DNA of 64,000 nt, taken from Triplophysa rosa (taxonomy: Eukaryota > Chordata > Actinopteri > Cypriniformes > Nemacheilidae). How positions within the stretch are numbered: the stretch's first letter is position 1; each line of letters starts with the position of its first letter. Where the stretch lies: the NCBI RefSeq assembly GCF_024868665.1, contig NC_079913.1:3697951-3761950 (forward strand). The letters are read 5' to 3'. A program made the position numbers and the translations under genes. Shown here piece after piece: positions 50,350 through 62,100 of this stretch. The notes below the pieces were generated by a model that was not told the origin of the DNA, did no database searches, and worked only from the letters and a program-made list of their open reading frames with translations.

Positions 50350-50670
50350 ATTCATGAAGAGTATGGCGTAAAATGAATGTAGATTGTAGAGGTCAAATAA
50401 TCTGGATTTGAGTCAATTTGATGAGAAATGATTGAGTTCAGATTGAGATCTTCAATAATATTGACAGACTTGACAAATCTGAGCTCAGTTTGACGCATTG
50501 AAGACATCTCTTCTCAAACTCTAATGACTGAGACATTGTGAGATTTCTGACTTATTTTCTCAGGAGAAACATCTGAGATGAGCCTTAAGCAAATCCTCCA
50601 TTGGCTTTCTGTTTAATGTCAATGATGTCTAGGTAAAATAATTTGGATTTTAAAGAGATCTCATCTGTGA
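50350..50670 (-). repeat. Dispersed repeat, longest copy on minus strand
   Basis: Reading on the minus strand it covers the whole order seen elsewhere: the opening 'cagatgtttctcctgagaaa' region, the 'tttgacctctacaatctaca' block and the distal end. It is the best copy from which to define the family. Confidence 0.65.
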
Positions 50671-52836
50671 TGTTGTCTTCGAAGGCAGTATAATGATGCT
50701 ATCTACTGTATGTAGGCATCTCTCTAGGTTTGAGAACAGAGCCGATGGAGTTCTTTGATGTCACATGTGAGATTCGTGTCCGCGCGTACGCACGCCGGGT
50801 GTAGATTTAACCTTCTCTTCTTAACCTTCATAACGGTGTCTGTATTCTGTGGCGTTCCGTGCGCTCGCCGGGCGTCTGCCCACAAGGTCTCATTCATCTC
50901 TGTTTGAGAAACACTATTTGTATGCAAATGTTCCGAGCTTGCCGGCTGCATTGGGCTCATAATGGAGCTGTGTGACCATCTATCATCATGGGAGCGAGAC
51001 TTTACACCACGCGCTTGCCATGCAAGTGTATGATCAGTATATCAAACATGCCCCCTGATAACAGCTGACAGTGAGGAAGAGTGTTTTATCAGGAATGTCC
51101 TTGTGCTGGCAGTCGAGGCCGCGACACGCTTGGAAACCCATGAATTTCAAGTTTTAGAGTTATTTCACCACGAGTTATGTGCCTAAGTTTACTAAGGGTT
51201 TGGGGGTATTGTTCATCCCTAACCAAGTATGAGCAATAAAAGTATCGTAAGCTCGACCGGAGGCTGTTATCAGCTGCCCAGCATCTCTTTCATCAACTGG
51301 AGTCCATATCAAATACAAATCTGGACAAAAATAAAGGGACCACTCCAAATTGAACCTTCTTTTTTAGCATTTCTGCATGTATTATTGAACAGAAACAAAA
51401 GCACAAACCTCAGGAGTGACAAAGTCACCTGACAACATGCCAAGATGCATGAAAGCAAGATTATTTCATCAAATATGATTTTTTTGTAACTTAAATGCAT
51501 GTAAAACTTTAGGATTGGGTTGCTTAAAAATGAATAGGAAATTGTTTGACCAGTTTTTTAAATGCAAACAAAAAAATATTTTTATTTGGAATTTCATCCT
51601 AATTAAATACCTTTGAATGGTACATTCAGAAAAACTGAAAAAACTTTGGAATGGTCTTGTGATATAAGCTGATTCTGTGAGATTGATCTGGGCCGGCCGG
51701 CTGTTAGCCCAAACACCGTCACTGGACATCATTGTGTGGATCTGTATAAACGATCATCCAGAGATACTGCCGAGCACTTTTAATTTAATACTCAACGCTC
51801 AATCAAATCCTGAAGACGGAGTTTGAATCTCTGCATGTGTATTTGGCGGTTATGATGAAGGTTATGCCTCTGTAGACGCATACGGAGACAGGGCGGCCTG
51901 TGATTGGTTGATCATTTTATAAAGTTCCTAAACTCACAAAACTAGAGAAACAAACCTTACAAACATGACAGCAGGCTGTTATCTCCAGGTCTGTAGATCT
52001 GGATGGAGTGTTTAAAAAGTTATATTCAACAGCAAATACTGTGAGAATATTCTGAGATGTTTGACCTGTAACGTTGGGTCTAATTAACTGATGTTCACTT
52101 GATGCTGAGAAAATAAGGAGAGGCCTTGTATCCAAGCAACAGCAAGGTTGCCAGGTGACAGACACTGAGGTCCTGAGAGCGAAGGGCATGAATTTGGTTT
52201 CTTAGGAGGCAGAAGATGCCACGCCAGTCAACAGACCCTCGTTATAACTGCGGTGTGAGAAATACACATGCAGAGATTCAAACTCCATCTTCAGGATTTG
52301 ATTGAGAGTCGAATGTTGAATTAAAAGTGCTTGGCAGTATCTCTGGATGATCTTTCATATACACATACACACAATGGTGTTTGAGCTAACAGGCGGCCGG
52401 CTTTAAATCAGCCCGGATCATTTTCACAGAATCAAAGTGAAAGACACCGAGTAATGAAAGGAAGAGTCCACAATCATCAGATGTGAGGATTGATCGCACA
52501 GCGCCAGCAACAGAGATCATAAACACCACATACGGCTTCCCATGAGCCTCTGCTCTGATCTGACTGCTGCCTGATACAAAACACACACACATCAGGAGGC
52601 CACGCTAAATATTCAACTCTAAACTCCAGACTCGAAGGCTGAAGAATAACGCACAGATGTAGTGAAGAACAAATTGTCCAATACTGTACATTTGGAAGTT
52701 CATTCAGTGTCTGTGGCCCTCAAGAAAGAGCCATCTCATGTAAAAAAGTACACATTATTTACTACAAGTATACTAAAGATTTAGTTTATATAGTCTCAAA
52801 ATAGCACAGTTGAGTACACTTAGATCTTCTTTATGT
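50671..52836. other. Intergenic sequence with a diverged mariner-like fragment
   Basis: About 51318-51660 has 'agggaccactccaaattgaa' on the left and, reading inwards from the right, 'aagaccattccaaagttttt', recalling the ends of the element at 45829-46015. No gene is seen. Confidence 0.4.
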
Positions 52837-53066
52837 GGTTTCCCGGACAGGGATTATCTTAAACCAGGACTAGGCCTTAGTTAAATTAGGACATTTAAGT
52901 CGTTTTTACAAACATGCCTTACAAAAAACATTTACTTTTGTGCATTTTGAGACAAAACAATGGCACTGATGTATTTCAATATATGTCTCTGCTAACTGTT
53001 TTCAGTTTAGACAGCTCTAACATTTATTTTAGTCTAGGACTAGTCTTAAGCCTTGTCCGGGAAACC
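52837..53066. mobile_element. Short inverted-repeat element (230 bp)
   Basis: The terminal inverted repeats share 13 perfect bases, GGTTTCCCGGACA, at 52837-52849 and 53054-53066. A related 'aggactaggcc'/'taggactagtctta' motif lies inside both ends. No coding; target duplication not resolved. This sequence type is widespread in fish. Confidence 0.65.
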
Positions 53067-55155
53067 GCCCCCTTACGTTTAGTTAAGTTAGTTTTTGCAT
53101 ATTAAGTACAAAATTATAGCATGAAAATAGAGCACGTTAAGTACATTTAAGTGTATTGTAGTGCACTTTTGCTGAGTGTTGCTAAACTCATATTCATAGA
53201 CAATTGTTTAAGCTTAAATTAATGCCCAACTTCGTCAAAAGATGCTGAATTTCTTGTATACAAAAACATAACCCTTAGGAAAATAAGCCATAGTTTTATT
53301 ATAGTAAGTGTAGGAACTATGTATTTTTGGAGGATTGATTCCCATTTTTACTTCTTAATTTAACCCCAAATGTCATGGTAAAATTAGTGGTTACTACAGT
53401 GAGATCATGGTAGATGCATTTCATAGACACTTTCTTAAAGAAGCTTTTTATAAATGACACGTAATATTAATAGTAAATAAAACATCATTATTATAATTAC
53501 ACGAACAAAAAGTATCGTGATACTACCATAGAATTATTAGATAAAATGATTTTGTAGCATCTTGTTATAACCTACTCTCTTTTTTGTGAACGGCAACTGA
53601 CCATAAATTTATTTTTATTATACCATTATATTATTTACAGTGAAGAGTGTAAGTAGATGTTAAAAATGTTTTCTCATCTGGTTTGATTTGTCGTGTTAGA
53701 CTGCCCTCTACTGGTGAGGGTTGAAAGTGTCCACAGGGTGATTACAGATTCAAGGTCACTGTATTCTGTTCAGCCTTACATTACAATCATGACGTCTACT
53801 TGGTCCATTTTATTTGGAAATATGTTTCAATCTTTCTATAGCAAATTGAAAAAAATGTAGATATAAAAAGTCTGTTCTAATACACAGGATACTGAAACCA
53901 ATGCAACAAACACGTTTCTTTTTGTTTTTAATGATTTTTTTGCCATGCTACAAAAATTGAGTTGGCACTGATGGCAGAGGGTGTAACGGTACATATCACA
54001 AAATACACAATATTTTGTCTTTTTAAAAAATACAAACATTTTACTAAACTGATGTCAATATATCAAATGCAAATATCAAAACTAGTTTCAGTACAGCGTT
54101 CATATATCGTGGAATACTTTCATAGGAATGTACGCTTTCAAACACAAATGTATCATTTCCTCAGGCACTGGAGAAAGGATTTGGCAAATTTCATTACCGC
54201 TTGATTGTTTCTACAACTAGTACATGTGAATGTTACTATATTTGCACACTTTTCCAAAAAGGTAGAAAATAAACGATATAATGCGATAAGCATGTACAAT
54301 AAACTTTACAATATAAACTTAACAATACAAACCAACGTCTAGAACAGTCTGCTGTCTGTTCCACACGCAGTAAACAGATGTGTCCACTGTTTGGAAATCC
54401 ACATTCAAAAAAACACAATCATGTTTAGTGCTAAGACACAGTGATGTGAAGTAAGGTACATTCTCTGAGCCCTTCTGAAAACAGCTACATACTCTCGTTT
54501 CTATCGAGTACCTTAATGCACCTGACCAACTCAAAATTTAGTGTTTCCGCAGATGACTTGCCTGCCCATTTAGTTTATCTTTAATAACACCACACACCAC
54601 GCAACACTGTTTTCTTTGTGAACTACCCATAAAGCCCAGATAAAATAATAGTGAGTAATGTCACCCAAATCCTCAATTCAATACTCCAATGTTTTAAATA
54701 CAGCAATGCACACATAACGAAACGTTTGGACGACATTGACAGCCTGTCATCATAATATCACATGTATAAATCCCAATTTGTGTGATGTTTTGAAAACAAA
54801 TGTCTTTACTATGAAACTCTAGAATTTATTCTGCTCTTCAAATCAAATCAAACCAAACATGGAAAAACGTGTATGTACAATACAAAACAAACCATTTATT
54901 ACCCGGCATTGAAAGACGAATATTTATATTCTTTTTTGTGCTTGGAATTAGAAAAATTAAGCCCTGTTTTTTCTGCTTGACACTGATAGGATTTTACTGA
55001 TGTTGGCCGATACACACATACAGTACATAGTGCATCTCTATTAAAGCCCATTCGTACTGGGGTTTCTTAGCAACTAAGAACCGCGAGAAGGACGAAAAGA
55101 TGATTTCTCACACAGAGCTGCTCAGAGAGATGTCTATGGTGGCAGGGCCCTCACA

Positions 55156-55192
<37 letters not shown>

Positions 55193-55810
55193 ACCTGCAT
55201 GCTGCTTTAAGAGTAAATTTAAGAGTCTTTAAAGTGACCGCAGTGTACCGTGTGATTCTAAAATACCGTAGTGAGCATGGTTTATTGCTCCCAAGTGCAA
55301 AATGAGTGAATTACAAAAGTATTTCCAACACTTTGATTTTGGAAACGAGAGAAAAACATCACAGCATTTGTGAATGAGGTCTGGAAAAGCATTGTAGTGT
55401 TTCCTCATCAATACCCGTCATGTTATTCTGTTGAGTACCTGCTGTTACCTCAGTGACCATTAAAACAATTTACATGACACGTTTCAGACCTGTGTTCCTC
55501 CACCACAGACGATGCACCATGTATGCGAGTGAACTGAACAAAAACATGTCTGGGTCATAGTTCACCCTAAAATCAAATGAAAGAAAGAATGATATTTTGC
55601 TTGAATGATACATATTTTAAGGGCTTTATACATTCTGGTTGTATTTGTATGATCCTGATTTTTTAAAAACTAAGAATTATTGCCTTATACAGTATAAACA
55701 AGGACTTGATTTATGCAAAACACAATTCTTATTTCTTTGTTTTGGAAGTGAAATGTGACCAGAACATGTTTCTCATGAGGATAAAAAAATTCCATCCAGA
55801 TTCATTGTGG
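53067..55810. other. frs2: Probable frs2 3'UTR and downstream flank
   Basis: Minus-strand AATAAA signals occur at 55281-55286, 54895-54900, 54825-54830 and 53809-53814. FRS2 mRNAs have long 3'UTRs in other vertebrates, so any of these could be used and the exact end is unknown. A (CA)n tract lies at 55152-55190. No other gene is seen. Confidence 0.4.
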
Positions 55811-57815
55811 TCACATGGGCAGATCAGTACTGTTGTGTCGTGTTTTTCTGGACGTTCCGTCATCTCGTGGCTGTGCTTTCTGAAGGTTGGACATGGCGGC
55901 CGTGCGCTCGATGTCTATAACAGCGTAGAGTTCTGTCCGGCGTGTGGGGGTGGCCGGTAAGGGCGTGGTGGGTGTTTTCGGGGTGTGAGGGCCGCTGGAG
56001 TCTGACACTTTGTCCAGCTCCACCTCAATGTAGTTGAGCTGCCGAAGCGGGTCACTCAACCCGAGCCTTCGGAAGTCAAAGTTAAAAACCGTGGGCTGCG
56101 TACCAGAGTTCTGCAGCTTGTGTGCGCTGAGTGGCATCGTAACGTTATCTGTGTTGACGTAGTTAGGCTGGGGATCAAGGGAAAACGACGGATGAAATCC
56201 GTTGAGAGAGGGCGACTTGAGTTCCCCCTCGTCCTCCGCCCCGCTGTAAGGTTTGCGAGTCTCCCACACGGGTGGCAGCGCCGGCAGGTTTTCGTAGTTG
56301 AGCAGCGCTGTCCGCCTCTGGGCGGAGTTGTTGGCGTTATGGGTATCGGGGAGAGGCACCGGGGGTCTCACGCGTCTCGCAACGGAGGATACGGAAGGGG
56401 CTGTGCCGTTATGCCGCTCGTGTGACACCTCCTTTCGCTCATCGCTATCGTAACCTGTGTCGCAGTCTGTGGCGGGTCCCGTGCAGCCGTTCACAGTCTT
56501 CCCCGGAGTTCGGTTGGGTTCTACGCCAGAGCTGCTCGCTCCTGAATCCCGCTGTCTCTGCCGCTGGATGGGGGTGGGGCCTAAAACGAACTTGGCACCC
56601 TCTGGCTCCAAAACTACCCATGGCTCAATCTCATTGGGGGAGGCTGGCAGCGGGTTCTCTGAATGAGACGGTTGGAGTTCCAGAGGGGCGTGTCCACCGC
56701 TACAACTGCGCCGCTCCTCTTGGAGACCCGTCGTGTTGACATAAGTGTGCACCTGTGGACAGTACGCACAATGTTAATAAGAAGCACGTGAAATATATTT
56801 TAATTATCTAAAGAACTGATGACAATGCTGCAATAAAAATGCCAGACACATTATTTCCCAGAATGCCTTGCAGTAAAGCTCATACGCCTACCGTCTCATC
56901 ATTGAGCAGCAGTGGATGTGTTGACTCCTCCCCTACAGATGGTAACCTAGCACTGCCTACTGATGGGTGACGGCTTGAAGGTCTTGAAGAGGCGTCTCCG
57001 AATGACGGGTACCGCCCGATTCCATTAGCTACCGTTGGGACAGAGTAACCAGGAGCTGAAGAGAGAGCAGTTCAGAGGTCAGTTGGGTTCGGTCTGTGTG
57101 TAAGGGCTGGAGGAGCGTGTGCGAGCGTGTTTGGTCTTACTGGTGGGAGTGTGTGGTGTGACTGGAGGTTCTGGCTCCAGCACGGGTTCCTCCACAACAC
57201 TGATGCTGTTGTTGTGCATGATGTCCTGCAACATGTTGAAGATCTCCTCCGCCCGCACGCACTTAAACGCAAAGATCCCTAAAGAAAGAGCGGGAGGGTT
57301 CTAGTAAAAGCAGAAGTGATTTGAGCAGAATAATGAGCGTTAAAGTCTCACCTTGACCGGTCTGACAGCGCCGGCCGCTCTCAAAAGAGAAGAGGTTGGA
57401 GTCGTAACCATAGCGACGCAGACACAGGTAGGGCCACTTGACAGCATCTCGTTTGCGGGTGTGCAGAATGAGCTCTTCCTCGGTTAACTCCATCACTCCT
57501 GAGCCCAGCTCATTGCCATCATCGTCCACGTTTATCACCTGCACACGCAGAACAACACGACTGTATCATCCTTATGTGATTACTGCAACGCTCAGTGTCA
57601 CTTTACTGTGTACATACAGTACATACTCCAGCAATCATCTGATCACTCAGACATTAACAGCAGCTAAAAAAGCTTGGGGGTCTGTGTGTATGGAACATCT
57701 GACAAGTTCTGGTCATGAGATTAAACAACTGTTCACTGATGATGATGTTCACCTTGAACTTGTTGAGATGGTTGAGGTCGATCTCTTTCTCGGGACAGCT
57801 ACAACAGCTCCCCAT
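55811..57815 (-). CDS. frs2: FRS2, FGF-receptor substrate 2 (adaptor/docking protein)
   Basis: FRS2 is a lipid-anchored adaptor that binds FGF and neurotrophin receptors through a PTB domain and, once phosphorylated, recruits Grb2 and Shp2. Coding exons (minus strand, 5' to 3'): 57815-57753, 57538-57352, 57278-57141, 57055-56892 and 56752-55811. All junctions are GT-AG with matching phases and give 497 residues (human 508). MGSCCSCPEK at the start supplies the myristoylated Gly2 and neighbouring cysteines. The PTB domain begins near residue 16 (KFKVINVDDDGNELGSG, then CLRRYGYDSNLFSFESGRRC). Tail tyrosines seen: Y188 (HTYVNT), Y337 (LLNYENLP) and Y382 (NYVNT), which are Grb2-type YxN sites; Y425 (LNYIEV) and Y460 (ELYAVI), which are Shp2-type sites. 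The C-terminus RKTRHNSTDLPM is that of FRS2. The Grb2 site LVYENINGL of mammals is missing. Whether this is the frs2a or frs2b paralogue of teleosts cannot be told here. It converges with kcnc2. Confidence 0.96.
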
Positions 57816-57940
57816 GGCGCCGTCAACACACCATTGGACCCCTGCGTGACAGACACATGTGATGAGAGAGGGAAGATGACAGGTTGATTTTAGGTCTTTC
57901 TTTGGTCAAAGTGGCCAGCAGAGGGCGATGTGATACTTAC

Positions 57941-58044
57941 CTACAGCCAGCCATCAACGATTCTGCTTTACTCGTCAACACAGTACCATCACACCTCAAC
58001 ATCCTTAACAACCAGCATGAGTTTGTGTTACAGAGAGAGATCAG
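57941..58044 (-). other. frs2: Candidate frs2 5'UTR exon
   Basis: On the minus strand this 104-nt segment has an acceptor (CCACAGGCAG, AG at 58046-58045) and a strong donor (CTGTAG then GTAAGTATC from 57940). The following intron of 99 nt would end at the CACGCAG acceptor at 57842, so the start-codon exon would be 57841-57753. Length and placement fit a non-coding leader exon. No coding is implied. Confidence 0.5.
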
Positions 58045-59151
58045 CTGCCTGTGGAGGAGAGAGGGAGAAAGGGAACGTTACAATTATGCCCACACGTACT
58101 GTATGTCTATGCATTATTTACACTACATAACTGTCTGTATCACATCCTTAAAACCAGAGCATGCATACTACTGCCTTGCAAACTACACGTTATATACACA
58201 ATAGATTTTTCTGTGACCATTAGCTCAGGTGTTCAGGTATATGCAGGTTTTTGTGTCCAGCGTTTTACTCTGTAAGCAATACGTCTTTAAGATGGAGTGT
58301 CTAGTTCAAAGAAAATGAACATCCCATGTGAACGACCCTTTGCTTAGCATAGAAAACAAGTCAGTTGCTGGCTAAAAACAGAAGAGGTTAGATAAGAATT
58401 TGCTGGATGAGTTCTCGTGATGAATAATTTATGAGCTCCAGTAAAGCTCTGATCTAGTTTACGCTTCATCTTTTCAAAAGAGATCACCTTAAAGATCGTT
58501 TTCAATGCCAATGTCGTACATTATTTAAGGTGTATCATGAAAATCGTGTGTGTTCATGAAAATGCTAGCAGACAGATTTGTACAGGAATGATGAATGTTG
58601 CTGAATTCGGCAGATCCACACTCCTCTGGATGGATCAGTGGCCGTCTCGATGCTGCTGCGTGTCAAGATTCACTCATTTCTGCTGCATGTTTGGGCAATT
58701 ATCACCACACGTAATGAGGGAGGTCAGGACTAAACCACAGAGCATGAGTCAGACGGAGCTGCTTACTTATAAAAATGAATCTTTACTGATGCCTTCATCG
58801 CACTAAAAGCTTCCACCAAATGATCCTTTGAACATGTGATTTGCAGGTCAACATGTACTACAGACCAAGAAAAACACGCATGAGGCATGCATACTGCTTA
58901 CTACATACTAAGACAGAAAAGATGGACATATTCTAAAATGATTTCACTGAAACCACATGGGATCGCTCCGGGTAAGACTGCACCCCTCTGACATCATCAC
59001 TCTCACACACACCCACAGTGGGCTATATGTGTGTGTTACTGGCCATGTGATGACTGAAGCCACAGTGTCTCTCCCCCGCGCAATGTTCGCATTCCACAGG
59101 GCGCAGGGTGTGGATGCAGAGGTAGGATTTTTTTCACCACAAAAATACCTT

Positions 59152-59182
<31 letters not shown>

Positions 59183-62100
59183 TAATCTTCTGCTCAGCCA
59201 GTCCCGCTCTGTTGATTCTGCAGAGGCTTGTCATACAGAAGCCAAACGTGACTCACTGGATTTGCATTCTGGGAACGACGCGGGGTCACTGGAGCACTGC
59301 AGTTTAATTCTGCATTGGTGAAGAATTCTAATAGTATAAACGCTCAGCTGGAAAGAATGAGTCAGGAGACGGCACTTAACTAGCACTTTACAGGCCGTAT
59401 TTACAGCCATTTGAAGCCATCGCGTGTGATTTAGTTCAGCACCTCGCCAATTTCCTCATTACCTGTACATATCAATTCATGAGCCATACCGGGTCGATGT
59501 AGAGCCACATTCCCACAATGCAGCACCACAAGCCAACATTTATATCGGTCACATTCAGGAGCATCATTTTAATCTTCTTGTAATGGTGTGAAATGCCTAC
59601 AGGTCTTCAAAACTAGATTTTCTAGCAAAATAATGATTAGCAGGGCTGATGCTGCAGAATCAAACCAAGAGATGTGTCGATAGCGAGACAAAAACTCAAT
59701 GAACTTCTGTTCATGCAGGCTGGCCGTAACAGATTTAAGTTTGTGTGATGGCGTAGGGATGTGCGCTGTTAAAATGATGCTGGAAAGTCATGAGTGGGGG
59801 ATTAGCATGAGCTACATCTTTGAACATGGCATTCCAACCTTGGGAAAAACACGTCCCACTGCAGCTACCCTTCAATAACACGCTCCTTCCTTATGGAACG
59901 CTACCGTGTCCCAACTCAGAAATAAAGATACACTTCTTTCCTTTGCGCTGGAATGTAAACACCATTTAAAATTGGGTTTCTCAGGCTTTGGGGTTTGGAC
60001 AAATAGAATGCAGAAATGCTTGCTGGCTTTAAACAGTCTATTCCCAGGGAGGGCTATAGATATGACAGACAGCTTGTCTCCAACTGGCAGTGAATAAACA
60101 CCAGACACACCTACTCATTAGGACTAAGATTTATTTCGATTTTAATGGCTCTGACAGCCAAACAGCCCAGACAGGCATTAGATGATTCTGGCTGGGGAAG
60201 AAAAAGAATTCTAAGCTCTTATCCGTGCTCATAAACACACAAGGAAAAAGACAAATCTGATCTAGTATTGATTTCTGGATGGAGGGGAAACTTCCACAGC
60301 TTGTGTTCCAGTGACAGTGATAAATCTTCATCAGATTCAGAACTAGACGAGTTTCATCTCGTCCCGTGGATAAAACAGGAGGTATTGGTGTTTTCTAATA
60401 CAACTATTGTGTTTGCATATAGCGCAGAATACTCTGCCCACACCTGCACATGTAACTGAACAAATCTCTGCATTGCAGAAGAGATAGGGTAGGTGGTGTG
60501 AGCAAAATCCAATACTACAATTTGAATAATTACATCGTTATATGGTTATTTTATTAATCCTCCAAAAAAAGTTTTACAAAACAAATCCAATGAATGAAAT
60601 ATTTGTCAACTCAAAGGTATTTCGTCTCTTGATTCCTCACTTTCACATTGCAGACCATGGTATAGCCAAACCTTTACCAGTTGACATATTTCTACAGTCA
60701 TGCTGTATAGCGCCCAGCCCTGTAGATATGACACAGATGTAAATACAAGTAAGCGACAGGATGACTCATTTTTGGGTGGTCTGAGGTCACAGTCCACTAG
60801 AAAACTATTTGCATTATGTGCAGTGGGAGGAATAGAAAAAAATAGAGTCTGTAATCAGTATTCATTAACATGCTAATTGCAGAGCCACAATAAGGCGGTA
60901 AATATGATCAGCCATATGTGTAGAGAGAGAGAGAGAGAGTTCTTCTCTGGTTCTTCCGTGTCCCCCCGGTAACCCAGCACTCCCAGTATGGCCAGCTGGT
61001 GTACGCTGAGCGACTCACACACTTCAAACAAGCCTGCTAGAGTTTACTTTAACTCCCAGCAGAAAGAGAGAGAAACAGAGACTCCGTGTCAGTGCGGGGG
61101 AGGTCGAACAAGAGCTTTTATTTAAACTCGCAATAGCTGAAAAAAAGATGGAAAATGAACATTTTACTATGAAGTAGAAATTTTGTGTTCATGTTTCAAT
61201 ATCTACGTTCTTTTAATATATATCCTTTATTTAGGATTGTTTTGGCATATTCTTTGACAGGTTAATTGCGATTAACCCTTTAAACTGTTGTGAAAAAATG
61301 AGGAAAATACGCAGTAAGAGAAATAGTAGCTATTAGCTCTTCACATAACAAACAAGCTTAAGCTTGTGTGGGAGGCGTAAGATCTGAAAGAAAGTGGACG
61401 ACCTCACTGCATGATTCTTCTCCTTGAGACAAAGAGAGAGAGAGAGAGAGAAAGGGGAGATTGCTAAAGACAGTCAATCTGACATACAGATATCAAGCTC
61501 AGGTCAGTTTGAGTCAGTGAGGGCAGACGGCAGAGAGGTCGACCGCTGACCCCGTGAGAGCACAGCTTCATAAGCCACTGTCGTTCCAAAATCATATTTT
61601 AAACTCCCACTCTGTGATTCCTAATGTCAGCAGCACATGATGATTACAGTGCAAGCCTGGAGTCTGCAAGAAAACCTTTCAGCTATTTAATATCCAGAAT
61701 GTTGCAGAAATAACACCGTCACAAAAGCCCTGGTTTTGTTTGCATGTCATTTGTCTCTTTATTGCTCATTACTTACTTATTAGAAAATAAACTATGTCAA
61801 TGTGTCATATATACATTAAAGACCTGTAGCCATAGGGATGCCCTTACAAGACTTCAATTTAACGGCATTCAGGTGTGACTCCAGTGTCATGTTAAGACAG
61901 ATACACCTGCGTTCACTTTTTAAGTTCAAGGGACTAGTATTTCAGCCGTATTTTATTATGCCTGCCTATTACACTGACACCTAACTAACTTGAATTTGTA
62001 TCAATTAGTTGTGGCGGCCCAAATGAACACACTACACCCACAGCAAAATGAACACATTACTGCTACACCCACCACATCACATGTACAGGTTAGCGATTAG

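Noticed and set aside
56120..56739. Plus-strand frames of about 100 codons within the frs2 region
   Set aside because: Antisense shadows of the large frs2 exon, without conserved features.
59155..59250. (CT)n tract followed by TGCTCAG and CTGCAG, resembling plus-strand splice acceptors
   Set aside because: No donor, conserved coding or partner exon on the plus strand; simple sequence explains it.
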